This document shows positions 42,767 to 51,454 of a DNA stretch of 64,000 bases, piece by piece. A model generated the notes under the pieces. That model was given only the letters and a program-made list of their open reading frames with translations, was not told the DNA's origin and made no database searches. Every line of letters starts with the position of its first letter. Position 1 is the first letter of the stretch. A program made the translations under genes and the position numbers. This DNA comes from Rhodanobacter thiooxydans (GTDB taxonomy: Bacteria > Pseudomonadota > Gammaproteobacteria > Xanthomonadales > Rhodanobacteraceae). Where the stretch lies: assembly GCF_021545845.1 (NCBI RefSeq), contig NZ_CP088923.1, positions 806,001-870,000 on the forward strand. The letters are read 5' to 3'.

Positions 42767-43399
42767 ATGGCCAAGCTCTACTTCTATTACTCGGCAATGA
42801 ACGCCGGCAAGACCACCACGCTGCTGCAGAGCGCGTACAACTACCACGAGCGCGGCATGCGCACGCTGATCCTCACCCCGGCGCTGGATGACCGCTTCGG
42901 TGATGGCGTGGTGGCCTCGCGCATCGGCCTGAAGGCGGCCGCGCGGCGCTTCCCTGGCGACGAGGACCTGCTGACGCTGGTGGAGGCCGACATCGCCGCG
43001 CACGGCCCGCTGCACTGCGTGTTCGTCGACGAGGCGCAGTTCCTCGGCAAGGCGCAGGTGTGGCAGCTCAGCGACGTGGTCGATCGGCTCGGCATCCCGG
43101 TGCTGGCCTACGGCCTGCGCACCGACTTCCGCGGCGAGCTGTTCGAGGGCAGCCGCTACCTGCTGGCCTGGGCCGACGAGCTGCAGGAGATCAAGACGAT
43201 CTGCCACACCGGGCGCAAGGCGACCATGGTGGTGCGTGTGGACGAGCATGGGCGTGCCGTCACCGACGGGCCGCAGGTTGAGATCGGCGGCAACGAACGC
43301 TATGTCTCGGTGAGCCGCGCCGAGTTCAAGAAGATCAGCGAGGGCACCGGCCGCATCGAGCTGCAGCAGACCGTGCTGCCGCTGGGTGAGCGCGAATGA
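42767..43399 (+). CDS. tdk: Thymidine kinase (type II), zinc-site residues altered
   Basis: A 210-residue type II thymidine kinase converting thymidine to dTMP with ATP. P-loop SAMNAGKTT (residues 9-17), VFVDEAQFL (catalytic Glu) near 86 and [12 protein letters not shown] near 178 are present. In E. coli Tdk the zinc site is CxxC plus a late CxxH; here they read TICHTG and VSVSRAEF, so three of four ligands are gone. Catalytic residues are intact. The start follows the heptad arm at once; no clear Shine-Dalgarno sequence (CTCCCA). Overlap-free with the next gene, 23 bases. Confidence 0.92.
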   Translation: MAKLYFYYSAMNAGKTTTLLQSAYNYHERGMRTLILTPALDDRFGDGVVASRIGLKAAARRFPGDEDLLTLVEADIAAHGPLHCVFVDEAQFLGKAQVWQLSDVVDRLGIPVLAYGLRTDFRGELFEGSRYLLAWADELQEIKTICHTGRKATMVVRVDEHGRAVTDGPQVEIGGNERYVSVSRAEFKKISEGTGRIELQQTVLPLGERE

Positions 43400-43421
43400 A
43401 CCGAGCCATCAAGGAATCCGC

Positions 43422-44189
43422 ATGAGCGAAGCCACTCCCCACGTCAGCTGGCCGCGGCCGTACTGGCAGCCCGGCGAAAACGAGGTGGTGCTGCAGTTCT
43501 ACGTGTTCGGCAAGTTCGCGCCGGAGCTGCAGATCCCGTCGCCGCGCTACGGCAGTCCCGGCTTGCCCGCGGGCGTGGAGATCCAGCGCTTCCAGAACGC
43601 GGTGCTGCGCCAGTGGGAGGGCTATCCGCTGCACGGCGCGCTGGGCCGGCTGATCAGGGAGGATACGCCCGAGGCGTACGAGCAAGCGCGCATCGCGCCC
43701 GAGGTGCTGGTGGTGCGCGGCGTGCTCAAGGACGGCGCCAGCCTCGACTACCTGCGCGACACGCTGGGCGTGCTGGCCGGCATGCTCGACGTGGGCGGCA
43801 GCGCGATCCTCGACCCGCAGATCCTCACCCTGTTCGACGCCGAGCACTGGCGTCGCCACTACCTGATCAAGGACGGCGCGCCGCCGCGCAACCACGTGCT
43901 GATTCTGCGCAGCGACGAGGGCGGCGACCGCTCCTGGGTGCACACCCGCGGCATGCGCAAGTTCGGCCGCCCCGACCTCAGCCTGCGCCACGTGCCCGAA
44001 CGCGACCTCGACCGCGCCGGCGTGCTGTGCGAGAAGCTGGTGGAACTGCTGTCGCTGGGCGCGCACTTCAGCGCCGGCCAGCAACTCGACGTCGACGGCA
44101 TCCCCGGCGGCCTGGTGGCGCAGCCGGGCGGCAGCCTCGACGACCCCGAGTTCAACAACACTCACGTTGAGTTCCGCTGGGCGGAATGA
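43422..44189 (+). CDS. Conserved protein of unknown function
   Basis: A 255-residue soluble protein without signal peptide or membrane helix. It begins SEATPHVSWPRPYWQPGENE and holds a segment LGVLAGMLDVGGSAILDPQ, LTLFDAEHWRRHYL and WVHTRGMRKFGRPDLS. These give the impression of a DUF4261-like protein but I cannot confirm a family. It starts 23 bases after tdk with AAGGAATCC upstream, so it is probably in the tdk transcript. A strong hairpin follows at 44248-44274. Confidence 0.7.
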   Translation: MSEATPHVSWPRPYWQPGENEVVLQFYVFGKFAPELQIPSPRYGSPGLPAGVEIQRFQNAVLRQWEGYPLHGALGRLIREDTPEAYEQARIAPEVLVVRGVLKDGASLDYLRDTLGVLAGMLDVGGSAILDPQILTLFDAEHWRRHYLIKDGAPPRNHVLILRSDEGGDRSWVHTRGMRKFGRPDLSLRHVPERDLDRAGVLCEKLVELLSLGAHFSAGQQLDVDGIPGGLVAQPGGSLDDPEFNNTHVEFRWAE

Positions 44190-44247
44190 AGGCCCGCGAC
44201 GGCAGCGCCGCCGTGCTTGCCGGAAAGAGCCGGCCGCCATGACGACG

Positions 44248-44274
44248 AAGGGGGCGACACGGGTGTCGCCCCCT
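44248..44274. terminator. Bidirectional hairpin between convergent genes
   Basis: GAAGGGGGCGACA and TGTCGCCCCCTTC, a 13-bp perfect stem with loop CGGG. It lies between the unknown gene (plus) and the nitroreductase (minus) and can serve both, although the T tract is only two bases. Confidence 0.55.
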
Positions 44275-44299
44275 TCGAGCGTGCGCGTGGGGTACCGGC

Positions 44300-44899
44300 T
44301 CAGCTCTTGATGATGAAGCGCTGCGCGTCGTCCATGAAGGCCTTCTCGCCGAAGCCGCCTTCGTTCGAACCGAACGGCATCTGCGCGCGCAGCTTCCACG
44401 ACGCCGGCACGTTCCATTCCTTGCGGGCCGCCTCGTCCGTCACCGGGTTGTAATGTTGCAGGCTGGCGCCCGCGCCGGCCTCGGTCAGCGCCAGCCACAC
44501 GGCGAACTGGGCCATGCCGCTGCTCTGCTCGGACCAGATCGGGAAGTTGTCCGCGTACAACGCGAACTGATCCTGCATGCCCTTCACCACCGACTGGTCC
44601 TCGTAGAACAGCACGGTGCCGATGCCTGCAGCGAAGCCGTCCAGCTTGGCGACGGTGTTGGCGAACGCCTCGGGCGGCACGATCTTGCTCAGCTCCTGCT
44701 TGGTCAGTTCCCAGAACTGCTCGCTCTGCTTGCCGAACAGGATCACCGCGCGCGAACTTTGCGAGTTGAACGGCGAAGGCGTGTGCCGGATCGCTTCCTT
44801 GATCAGGCTGGTGAGGGCTTCCTTGTCCAGCGATACGTTCCTGCCCAGCGCGTACTGGGTGCGGCGCTGCTTGAGCTTTTCGATCAGGGGGCTGTTCAT
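44300..44899 (-). CDS. Nitroreductase-family flavoprotein (NfsB/YdjA-type)
   Basis: A 199-residue nitroreductase-fold FMN enzyme that reduces nitroaromatics or quinones with NAD(P)H. RRTQYALGRNVSLDKEAL at the N-terminus (Arg for FMN phosphate), AIRHTPSPFNSQSSRAVIL with the flavin Asn/Ser segment near 33-50, and the late GAGASLQHYNPV are typical of the fungal/bacterial FRP-like subgroup (oxidoreductase HC-type). Subgroup lengths are near 200, matching here. ATG at 44899. The 250-bp gap upstream holds no gene I can see; it must hold its promoter. Confidence 0.88.
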   Translation of the reverse strand: MNSPLIEKLKQRRTQYALGRNVSLDKEALTSLIKEAIRHTPSPFNSQSSRAVILFGKQSEQFWELTKQELSKIVPPEAFANTVAKLDGFAAGIGTVLFYEDQSVVKGMQDQFALYADNFPIWSEQSSGMAQFAVWLALTEAGAGASLQHYNPVTDEAARKEWNVPASWKLRAQMPFGSNEGGFGEKAFMDDAQRFIIKS

Positions 44900-45149
44900 G
44901 GTGATTCCTCGGGCATGTGGGTTCGATGCATGGGAATCGCGGCGCGCAACAAGCGGGCTTTCGGGAAAAAGTCGGCTTTCAGCCGCTTTGCGTTGCCGGG
45001 CCGGACCGGGTTTCCGGTTTGCTGCCCGTCCGCGCAACATCGCGATCCACGACCGCTATGTTAGGTTCGTCGCGCGGCCTGGGTAGCTGGCGATTTGTGG
45101 CTAGTCCGTTTCCGCAGGGGAACGATGAATGAACGGGGCGCCGCGCGCG

Positions 45150-45977
45150 TCACCGCTGGCAGCGGGGGCACCAGAACGTCGAGCGTTGCCCCAGCGTGAC
45201 CTGCCTGATCGGCGTGGCGCAGGTACGGCACGGTTCGCCCGTGCGGCCGTAGACCATCAACTCCCGGAAGAAGTAGCCGGGCGCGCCGTCGGGGGCGAGG
45301 AAGTCGCGCAGGGTGGTGCCGCCGCGTTCGATGGCCCAGGCCAGCAGGCGTTTCACCTCGGCGGCCAGCCGTGCGTAGCGCACCCGCGAGACGCTGCCGG
45401 CCGGCTTGCGCGGGTCGATGCCGGCGCGGAACAGCGCCTCGCTGGCGTAGATGTTGCCCACGCCGACGACCACGGCGTTGTCCATCAGGAACAGTTTCAC
45501 CGCCGCCGTGCGGCCACGCGAGCGCCGCCACAGCAGGTCGCCGTCGAAGGCGTCGGTGAGCGGCTCGGGGCCAAGCCCGGCGAGCAGCTCGTGGATGGTG
45601 CCGGGCGGCTGCCACAGCAGGCAGCCGAAGCGGCGCGGGTCGGTGAAGCGCAGGATGCGCGGCGCCTGCGCGCTCGTGCGCTCCAGCGCGATGTCGACAT
45701 GGTCGTGCTTGCCCACCGGCGCGTCCGGCGGCAGCACGCGCAGCACGCCGGTCATGCCCAGGTGCAGCAGCGCACTGCCGGCTTGCGTTTGCAGCAGCAG
45801 ATACTTCGCGCGGCGCTCCACTGCGTCGATGCGCTGGCCGGGCAGCAGTGCAGTGATCTCCGGCGGAATCGGCCAGCGCAGGTCGGGCCGGCGCAGGGTC
45901 ACGCCAGTGACGCGGCGGCCGACCACATACGGCGCGATGCCGCGGCGGGTGGTTTCGACTTCGGGCAGTTCGGGCAA
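45150..45977 (-). CDS. mutM: MutM, formamidopyrimidine-DNA glycosylase (Fpg)
   Basis: Bifunctional glycosylase/AP-lyase removing 8-oxoguanine. The mature protein must start with Pro at position 2, which serves as nucleophile: the only way to get MPELPEVE is a TTG start at 45977. Also present: the catalytic Lys in LHLGMTGVL, the helix-two-turn-helix [11 protein letters not shown] near 170, and the C-terminal zinc finger with CRTC and CPRC. At 275 residues it fits the family (269-275). The DUF4340 gene ends 16 bases upstream. Confidence 0.95.
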   Translation of the reverse strand: MPELPEVETTRRGIAPYVVGRRVTGVTLRRPDLRWPIPPEITALLPGQRIDAVERRAKYLLLQTQAGSALLHLGMTGVLRVLPPDAPVGKHDHVDIALERTSAQAPRILRFTDPRRFGCLLWQPPGTIHELLAGLGPEPLTDAFDGDLLWRRSRGRTAAVKLFLMDNAVVVGVGNIYASEALFRAGIDPRKPAGSVSRVRYARLAAEVKRLLAWAIERGGTTLRDFLAPDGAPGYFFRELMVYGRTGEPCRTCATPIRQVTLGQRSTFWCPRCQR

Positions 45978-45993
45978 GGTGTGATCCCGCGAT

Positions 45994-46485
45994 TCAATGC
46001 AGTTCGGTGGTCGCCGTCGCCGGCGAGCGCGGCATGTAGCGCGACGATACCAGCGCAACGCGCTGACCCACCTGCACGTAGTGCTGCGGGCCGGTGACTG
46101 ACGCCTCGCCGAATTCCAGCATTTGGCCGTCCAGTTGCAACACGGCGCGCGGCGGCGCCAGCCCGATCTTCGCCGGCTCGAAGTCGCTGGCTGGGCGCCA
46201 GCTCAGCACGGGCGCGGCGGCAGTGTCGGCGAGATCGTTGAGCCGGGCATCGACGGCCCGCGCGGGCGTGCCGTCAACGCGCCACCAGTGGCCGTCGCGC
46301 TTCTCGTAGTGTTCGGCGGGTGCGCCGGGCAGGGTGAGCGCCATGTGCGTGATGGCGGTGGGATCGAGCGCGGTGAGGTTGCCGGTGGCGGTGCGTGCGT
46401 CACGCTGCCACTGCCAGCCGGCGAGCAGCAGCAGCGCAAACACGGCGAGCAACAGCCACAGGCGCTGGCGGGTGGCGCGCTTCAT
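45994..46485 (-). CDS. DUF4340-like membrane-anchored protein of the Gld-type ABC operon
   Basis: A 163-residue protein with an N-terminal helix ([18 protein letters not shown]) and an extracytoplasmic domain ([42 protein letters not shown]) resembling DUF4340. Such proteins are encoded after GldG-like proteins in putative ABC export systems. It starts 3 bases after the upstream gene's stop, so it is the last member of a four-gene unit: ATPase, permease, GldG-like, DUF4340. Confidence 0.8.
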   Translation of the reverse strand: MKRATRQRLWLLLAVFALLLLAGWQWQRDARTATGNLTALDPTAITHMALTLPGAPAEHYEKRDGHWWRVDGTPARAVDARLNDLADTAAAPVLSWRPASDFEPAKIGLAPPRAVLQLDGQMLEFGEASVTGPQHYVQVGQRVALVSSRYMPRSPATATTELH

Positions 46486-46488
46486 CGC

Positions 46489-47844
46489 TCAGCGCCGCCG
46501 CCGGCGCCATGCGATCAGGCCGCCGGCGAGCAGCAGCAACAGCGGCAGCACGACCAGGAAGCCGATGCTGAGCGCGTTCAGTTCGGCTTGCGAGATCTTC
46601 AGCAGGCGATCTGGCGCGCCGCGCGGCGGCATCTGGATCAGCTTGTCGTCGCCGAGCAGCCAGTCGAACACGCGCTCGCCCAGCGCGCGGTTGCCGCCAT
46701 TGCCGAGGAAGCTGTTGGAGAGGAAGTCGCCGTCGCCGATCACCACCGCGCGCTGCTCGCTCTTGCCCGGGCTGGGCGACAACCGGCTCAGCGCGAAGCC
46801 GAAGTCCAGCGGGCCCTTCAGTTCGCCGGCGTCGGCGTCGTAGCGGATGTCCGAGGGCTTGGCGTTGTCGATCGGCTGGAACTCGGTCCAGCTCTGCGCG
46901 CCGGAGCGCAGGAATGGTTTGACCGCCCAGTCGCCCTGCGCCAGCTGCGCCAGCGCGGAGGCCTGCGGGAACAGCGTGGTCAGGGTGAAGCCGCGCGTGA
47001 TCGCTTGCGGCGGGTAGCTGCCCAGCGCGATCAGGCGCGGGTCGTGCAGGCCCAGCGCGGCGCCGGAACCGTCGACCAGCACGCCCGGCAGCACACGGAC
47101 GCCGAGCGCGGCGGCCAGCGGAGCGAGGCCGAGATCATCGTTCGTCGGCTCGCTCAGCCACAGCAGGTTGCCGCCGTTCTGCACGTAGGCGACCAGCGCC
47201 TGCACCGCGCCCGGCGGCAGCGCCAGGCTTGGGCTGGCCAGCACCACTAGGTCGGTGTGCTCGGGCACCGCACTGACCTGGGCGAAGTTCAGCGGCACCG
47301 CGCGCATGCCGCGCGCTTCCAGCTGCGTGATGAAAGTGCCGAGGTCGGCGTTGGCCTGGCCGTCGGCGCGCCGTTCGCCGTCGCCGGTGACGAAGGCCAC
47401 GATGCGGTCGCTGCCGCGCAGCAGCCGTTCCAGCGCGTTGGTGAGGCTGCGCTCGGACAGCTCGTCCAGCCGCTGCTCGCGATCCTTGTAGTGCAGGATC
47501 AGCGCGCCGTCGACGGTGATGCCCAGCTCGCGCATCTTCGCCGGGTCCAGCTGCGGATCGACGAAGCGCAGCGTGAGGTCGGGTTTTACCGTCTGGTAGC
47601 GCTGCAGGAAGCCGGCCACGGTCTGGCGCAGGTTGCCCTGCGGGTTGGCGTAGCTGGTGATCTCCACCGGGCCGTCGAGGCGGGCCAGCACCGCGCGGCT
47701 TTCCGGCGACAGGCTGGTGCGACCGTTCGCGGTCCAGTCGGCCTGATGCGCGTAGCGCGTGCTGAGGTAGCCGACCGCCGCGACGGCAAGCACCAGCAGC
47801 AGCGCGAACAGCCAGCCGTCCAGACGTCTGAATAGATGGTGCAT
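46489..47844 (-). CDS. GldG-like ABC-transporter auxiliary membrane protein
   Basis: A 451-residue protein: membrane helix at about 10-32, a large extracytoplasmic domain (SLSPESRAVLARLDGPVEITSY, IVAFVTGDGERR, a GHDLVVLASPSLALPP-type segment) and a terminal helix (IGFLVVLPLLLLLAGGLIAW). This is the layout of GldG/ABC_transp_aux proteins of the gliding and other putative export systems. The role in gammaproteobacteria is unknown. ATG at 47844 overlaps the permease stop (TGATG). Confidence 0.85.
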   Translation of the reverse strand: MHHLFRRLDGWLFALLLVLAVAAVGYLSTRYAHQADWTANGRTSLSPESRAVLARLDGPVEITSYANPQGNLRQTVAGFLQRYQTVKPDLTLRFVDPQLDPAKMRELGITVDGALILHYKDREQRLDELSERSLTNALERLLRGSDRIVAFVTGDGERRADGQANADLGTFITQLEARGMRAVPLNFAQVSAVPEHTDLVVLASPSLALPPGAVQALVAYVQNGGNLLWLSEPTNDDLGLAPLAAALGVRVLPGVLVDGSGAALGLHDPRLIALGSYPPQAITRGFTLTTLFPQASALAQLAQGDWAVKPFLRSGAQSWTEFQPIDNAKPSDIRYDADAGELKGPLDFGFALSRLSPSPGKSEQRAVVIGDGDFLSNSFLGNGGNRALGERVFDWLLGDDKLIQMPPRGAPDRLLKISQAELNALSIGFLVVLPLLLLLAGGLIAWRRRRR

Positions 47845-48614
47845 CAGCCGCGCTCCCGTTCGGCGTCGAGCCGGCGCGTGGCCAGCGCCAGCGCCAGCAC
47901 GATCAGCAGCGCGAACCAGGCGATGTCGGTGCTCGAGACCAGCCCGCGCAGCAACGGCTGCAGGTGCGTGCTCATTGCCAGCCAGTTGATCGCGCCGCCG
48001 TTGACGCCGGCCATCTGCGCGCCCAGGTTCACGCTCCACAGCGCCAGCGCGATCACCAGCGCGGCGGCGGCGGCCAGCGCCGGATGCGAGGCGAAACTCG
48101 AACAGGCCACGCCGACCGCGGCCAGCGCCGCCAGCATCAGCGCCAGGCCCAGCGTGGCGGCGGCCAGCTTGCCCCAGTCGAAGTGGGTGGCGTGCATCAG
48201 CGCCAGCGGCATCGCCAGGGTCAGTACCAGCCACAGCAGCAGCCAGGCCAGCACTGCGAGGTACTTGCCCAGCACGATGCGCCAGGCCGGCACGCCCGCG
48301 GCGAACAGCAGCGGCAGGGTGCCGTTGCGACGATCGCCGGCGAGCGTCGACATGGTCAGCAGCGGCACCACCAGGAACGCCAGCTGGGCCAGCTGGGCCA
48401 GTAGCGGCACACCGACCAGGTCGGTGAAGCCGGGGCCGTCCGGCAGCGCGGCACGCTGGATCTGCCCGGCCAGGAAGCCGCCCAGCAGCAGGGTGAAGTT
48501 CCACGCCAGCCAGGCTACGGTGAGCGCCGCCAGCGCCCAGGCCAGCGGGCGCACCAGCAGCCGGCGCCACTCCAGTCGCGTCACGGCGACGGTGTTCATG
48601 AATGCGTGGCTCAT
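47844..48614 (-). CDS. ABC transporter permease (GldF-like)
   Basis: A 256-residue ABC-2 type permease with six hydrophobic helices (LALAALTVAWLAWNFTLLLG, LAQLAFLVVPLLTMSTLAGDRR, LAVLAWLLLWLVLTLAMPLAL and others). The MSTLAGDRRNGTLPLLFAAG segment is the typical ABC-2 cytoplasmic loop. The ATG at 48614 overlaps the ATPase stop (ATGA) and the stop overlaps the GldG-like start, so all are one translational unit. Alternative start ATG at 48599. Confidence 0.87.
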   Translation of the reverse strand: MSHAFMNTVAVTRLEWRRLLVRPLAWALAALTVAWLAWNFTLLLGGFLAGQIQRAALPDGPGFTDLVGVPLLAQLAQLAFLVVPLLTMSTLAGDRRNGTLPLLFAAGVPAWRIVLGKYLAVLAWLLLWLVLTLAMPLALMHATHFDWGKLAAATLGLALMLAALAAVGVACSSFASHPALAAAAALVIALALWSVNLGAQMAGVNGGAINWLAMSTHLQPLLRGLVSSTDIAWFALLIVLALALATRRLDAERERG

Positions 48615-49375
48615 GCGGCGCGTGCCGGTGCGGTGCCGCCGTTCATCGCGATGCCGAAGAAGGTCTTTTCCAGCGCGGCGTGGTCGTCGGCGCGCACCGG
48701 ACCATCGTGGCGCAGCGTGCCCTCGTGCAGGATCGCCACGCGGTCGCACACCGCGGTGACTTCGGCCAGCAGATGAGTGGACAGGATCACCGCGGTGCCG
48801 GCCGCGGCCTGCTCGCGGATCAGCGTGCGCAGCGCGGCGACCTGCACCGGATCGAGCGCGTTGGCCGGCTCGTCCAGCACCAGCAGGGCGGGGCGGTGCT
48901 GCAGCGCGCAGGCCAGGCCGAGGCGCTGGCGCTGGCCCTGCGACAGCACGCCGGCCAGGCGCCGGGCCAGCGGCTGCAGTTCCAGCCGCTCGATGATCGC
49001 GCTGCGCGCCTGGCGCAGCGCGGCGCCGTTCAATCCGCGCAAGCGGCCATGCGCGTCGAGATGCTCTTCGACGCTCAGCTCGGCCCACACCGGCGCGCGT
49101 TCCGGCAGCCAGCCGATCTGCGTGCGGGCCAGTTCCGGCTGTTCCAGAAAATCCTCGCCACTCAGCTCGATTCTGCCGTTGTCGGGCTTCAGTGCGCCGG
49201 CGATCATCGACAAGGTGGTGGACTTGCCGGCGCCGTTCACGCCCAGCAGGCCCATTACCTGGCCGGCTTGCAGCTCCAGGCTGAGATCCTGCACGGCGGC
49301 GCGGCCGGCGCGGCGGCGGCTGAGCCGGTGCAGACGCAGGACGGGAGGGGATGAATCGGCAGGCGACGAGGTCAT
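48611..49375 (-). CDS. ABC transporter ATP-binding protein (GldA/CcmA-type)
   Basis: A 254-residue ATPase. Walker A GVNGAGKST (about 45-53), Q-loop IGWLPE, signature LSQGQRQRLG near 147 (the canonical LSGGQ reads LSQGQ), Walker B ALLVLDEP near 167 and switch His in ILSTHLL. First gene of the four-gene export-like unit. The substrate is unknown; GldAFG homologues have been linked to gliding and to export in Bacteroidetes, but a gliding role here is not implied. Confidence 0.92.
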   Translation of the reverse strand: MTSSPADSSPPVLRLHRLSRRRAGRAAVQDLSLELQAGQVMGLLGVNGAGKSTTLSMIAGALKPDNGRIELSGEDFLEQPELARTQIGWLPERAPVWAELSVEEHLDAHGRLRGLNGAALRQARSAIIERLELQPLARRLAGVLSQGQRQRLGLACALQHRPALLVLDEPANALDPVQVAALRTLIREQAAAGTAVILSTHLLAEVTAVCDRVAILHEGTLRHDGPVRADDHAALEKTFFGIAMNGGTAPARAA

Positions 49376-49549
49376 TGCGTGATTGTCACGGCGCCCCCAT
49401 CGTTAGACAACAGGCGCAGGCCGCGGGCGTGGATAACGTCACTTTAGCGTCCGGCTCTTGACCGACTGCTATCATTTGTGGTTCGCCGTGCTGGCGGGTA
49501 TGGAAGCCCTCAATCTACACTGCATTCCATCCCTCACCCGGTGCTTTCC

Positions 49550-50743
49550 ATGCTCGACGCTGTACTGGATTTCCTGAACGACGGTCTCGCCCATGCCAGT
49601 TGGGGCCAGATCCTCGTCTACATGCTGGTGGTCACCCAGCTCACCATCTTCACGGTGACGATCTACTACCACCGCTGCCAGACCCACCGCGGGGTGGACC
49701 TGCACCCGCTGGTGCAGCACTTCTTCCGCTTCTGGGGTTGGCTCACCACCGGCATGGTCACCCGCGAGTGGGTGGCGGTGCACCGCAAGCACCACGCCAA
49801 GGTGGAGACCGCGGAGGATCCGCACAGCCCGCAGATCTACGGCATCAAGAAGGTGTTCTGGGATGGCGTGTCGCTGTACCGCGACGCCAGCTACGTGAAG
49901 GAAGACCTGGAGAAGTACGGCCGCGGCACCCCGGACGACTGGATCGAGCGCAAGCTCTACACCGGCCATCCGTACTGGGGCCCGGCGCTGATGCTGGTAA
50001 TCAGCCTGGCGCTGTTCGGCGTGATCGGCGCCGCGCTGTGGGCGGTGCAGATGATCTGGATCCCGTTCTGGGCCGCCGGCTTCGTCAACGGCATCGGCCA
50101 CTGGTGGGGCTACCGCAACTTCGAGAGCGCCGACACTGCCACCAACCTGATCCCGTGGGCCTTCTGGATCGGCGGCGAGGAGCTGCACAACAACCACCAT
50201 GCCTTCCCCAGTTCGGCTAAGTTCGCCCTGCGCAAGTGGGAGTTCGACATCGGCTGGGTGGTGATCTGCGCGCTGCAGAAGGTGGGTCTGGCCAAGGTGC
50301 TGCGCGTGGCGCCCACGCTGGACGTGCGTCCGAACGTGCGCCTGCCCGACGCCGACACGCTGAAGGCCGTGCTCACCCACCGCTTCCAGGCGATGACCGA
50401 CTACTACCGCAACGTGATCGTGCCCACCCTGCGCGACGAAGCGGCCCATGCCGGCGAGAACATCAAGGCGGTGCCGCGCCGCATGCGCCGTGCGCTGGCC
50501 GACGGCGGCCGCTGGCTGGACAGCGAAAGTCGCGACCGCCTGCAGGCCGTGCTGGCCAAGCGCCCGACGCTGAAGACCGTGTGCGAGTTCCGCACCCGTC
50601 TGGCGGCGTTGATGGAACAGCGCGGCGCCGAGCAGGCGCTGAAGGGTCTGCAGCAGTGGATCCGCGAGGCCGAGGAAAGCGGCATCCGCTCGCTGCAGGA
50701 ATTCGCGCAGCGGCTCAAGGGCTACAGCGTCGCGGCGGCCTGA
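49550..50743 (+). CDS. Acyl-CoA/fatty acid desaturase (delta-9 type)
   Basis: A 397-residue membrane di-iron desaturase making unsaturated fatty acyl chains. Three His boxes are in order: HRCQTH (HX4H, near 43), HRKHHA (HXXHH, near 80) and HNNHHAF (HXXHH, near 215). Hydrophobic helices precede box 1 and follow box 2. Residues about 270-397 form a C-terminal helical, charged extension found in Xanthomonadales desaturases and of unknown role. ATG at 49550 gives MLDAVLDFL. Followed by a strong bidirectional terminator. Confidence 0.9.
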   Translation: MLDAVLDFLNDGLAHASWGQILVYMLVVTQLTIFTVTIYYHRCQTHRGVDLHPLVQHFFRFWGWLTTGMVTREWVAVHRKHHAKVETAEDPHSPQIYGIKKVFWDGVSLYRDASYVKEDLEKYGRGTPDDWIERKLYTGHPYWGPALMLVISLALFGVIGAALWAVQMIWIPFWAAGFVNGIGHWWGYRNFESADTATNLIPWAFWIGGEELHNNHHAFPSSAKFALRKWEFDIGWVVICALQKVGLAKVLRVAPTLDVRPNVRLPDADTLKAVLTHRFQAMTDYYRNVIVPTLRDEAAHAGENIKAVPRRMRRALADGGRWLDSESRDRLQAVLAKRPTLKTVCEFRTRLAALMEQRGAEQALKGLQQWIREAEESGIRSLQEFAQRLKGYSVAAA

Positions 50744-50761
50744 GCGGCCGCGACAGATTCC

Positions 50762-50801
50762 GGCAAAACAAAACCCGCCGAATGGCGGGTTTTGTTTTGC
50801 C
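50762..50801 (+). terminator. Strong terminator, 18-bp stem
   Basis: GGCAAAACAAAACCCGCC, loop GAAT and the exact complement; the second half ends in TTTTGTTTTG, so it works as an intrinsic terminator for the desaturase transcript and, by symmetry, in reverse. Confidence 0.85.
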
Positions 50802-50893
50802 GGGGCGGCGGGGCCTTGGGGATGCCTCGCTTGTGGTAATTGGTGCCGCTGGCGTGTCCGGTGCCTGTACCGCAATGGCGAATCGGGCGACGA

Positions 50894-50919
50894 AAGAAAA
50901 CCCGCTACGCGGGCGGGTT
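50894..50919 (-). terminator. Terminator of the rpmB-rpmG transcript
   Basis: On the minus strand AACCCGC, 7-base loop, GCGGGTT, then TTCTTT. It lies 120 bases downstream of the rpmG stop, after the large hairpins at 50971-51041. Confidence 0.7.
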
Positions 50920-50970
50920 CTCCTTGAGGTGTCGTGTTGCTGCGGCAGATGCGGGTGCAAGAGCCGAAGC

Positions 50971-51041
50971 GATCCCTGCCTACGCAGGGATGACGTTCTG
51001 ACAGAGCCGCTCGCGCGGAGCGCGAGCGGGTCAGAACGTCA
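50971..51041. repeat. Two long hairpins abutting the rpmG stop
   Basis: ATCCCTGC/GCAGGGAT around CTAC, then a stem made of TGACGTTCTGAC and GTCAGAACGTCA with an inner CCGCTCGCGC/GCGCGAGCGG stem (22 bp in total). The rpmG TGA stop is the first triplet of the outer stem. No coding content. The rest of the 295-bp gap (50744-51038) holds only the two terminators listed. Confidence 0.7.
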
Positions 51042-51206
51042 CTTGATCTTGCCTTCCTTGTAGATCACGTGCTTGCGCACGACCGGGTCGTACTTCTTGA
51101 ACTCGAACTTTTCCGGCGTGTTCTTCTTGTTCTTCTGCGTGGTGTAGAAGTGGCCGGTACCGGCCGAGGAGATCATGCGGATCTTGTCGTTTGCAGTCTT
51201 GGCCAT
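51039..51206 (-). CDS. rpmG: Ribosomal protein bL33, zinc-free form
   Basis: A 55-residue bL33 ([20 protein letters not shown] start; [23 protein letters not shown] end), component of the large ribosomal subunit near the E site. No cysteine is present, so it is the zinc-independent C-minus form as in E. coli. It starts 12 bases after the rpmB stop with GGAGAT upstream, the conserved rpmB-rpmG order. The stop codon lies in a 22-bp palindromic stem. Confidence 0.97.
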   Translation of the reverse strand: MAKTANDKIRMISSAGTGHFYTTQKNKKNTPEKFEFKKYDPVVRKHVIYKEGKIK

Positions 51207-51217
51207 GACGGATCTCC

Positions 51218-51454
51218 TTAGACCTTTTCGCCGCGGGCGCGCATCTCGGCAATCACGGCCTCGATACCATTCTTGTCGATCGTGCGCAGGGCATTGTTGG
51301 AAACGCGCAGCTTGATCCAGCGGTTCTCGCTGGGCACCCAGAAACGACGCTCATGCAGGTTCGGCAACCAGCGACGACGGGTCCGGTTGTTGGCGTGCGA
51401 GACGTTGTTGCCGCTCTGCGCACCCTTGCCGGTGACTTGACATACACGGGCCAT
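51218..51454 (-). CDS. rpmB: Ribosomal protein bL28
   Basis: A 78-residue bL28 of the large subunit. [20 protein letters not shown], the [20 protein letters not shown] core and the C-terminal [19 protein letters not shown] are family-typical, and the length equals E. coli's. GGAGGC is 7 bases before the ATG. First gene of the rpmB-rpmG unit. The 295-bp region to secB (51455-51749) must hold both promoters: TTGGCG with a 17-base spacer to TATGGA near 51675-51705 is a weak candidate for secB. Confidence 0.97.
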   Translation of the reverse strand: MARVCQVTGKGAQSGNNVSHANNRTRRRWLPNLHERRFWVPSENRWIKLRVSNNALRTIDKNGIEAVIAEMRARGEKV

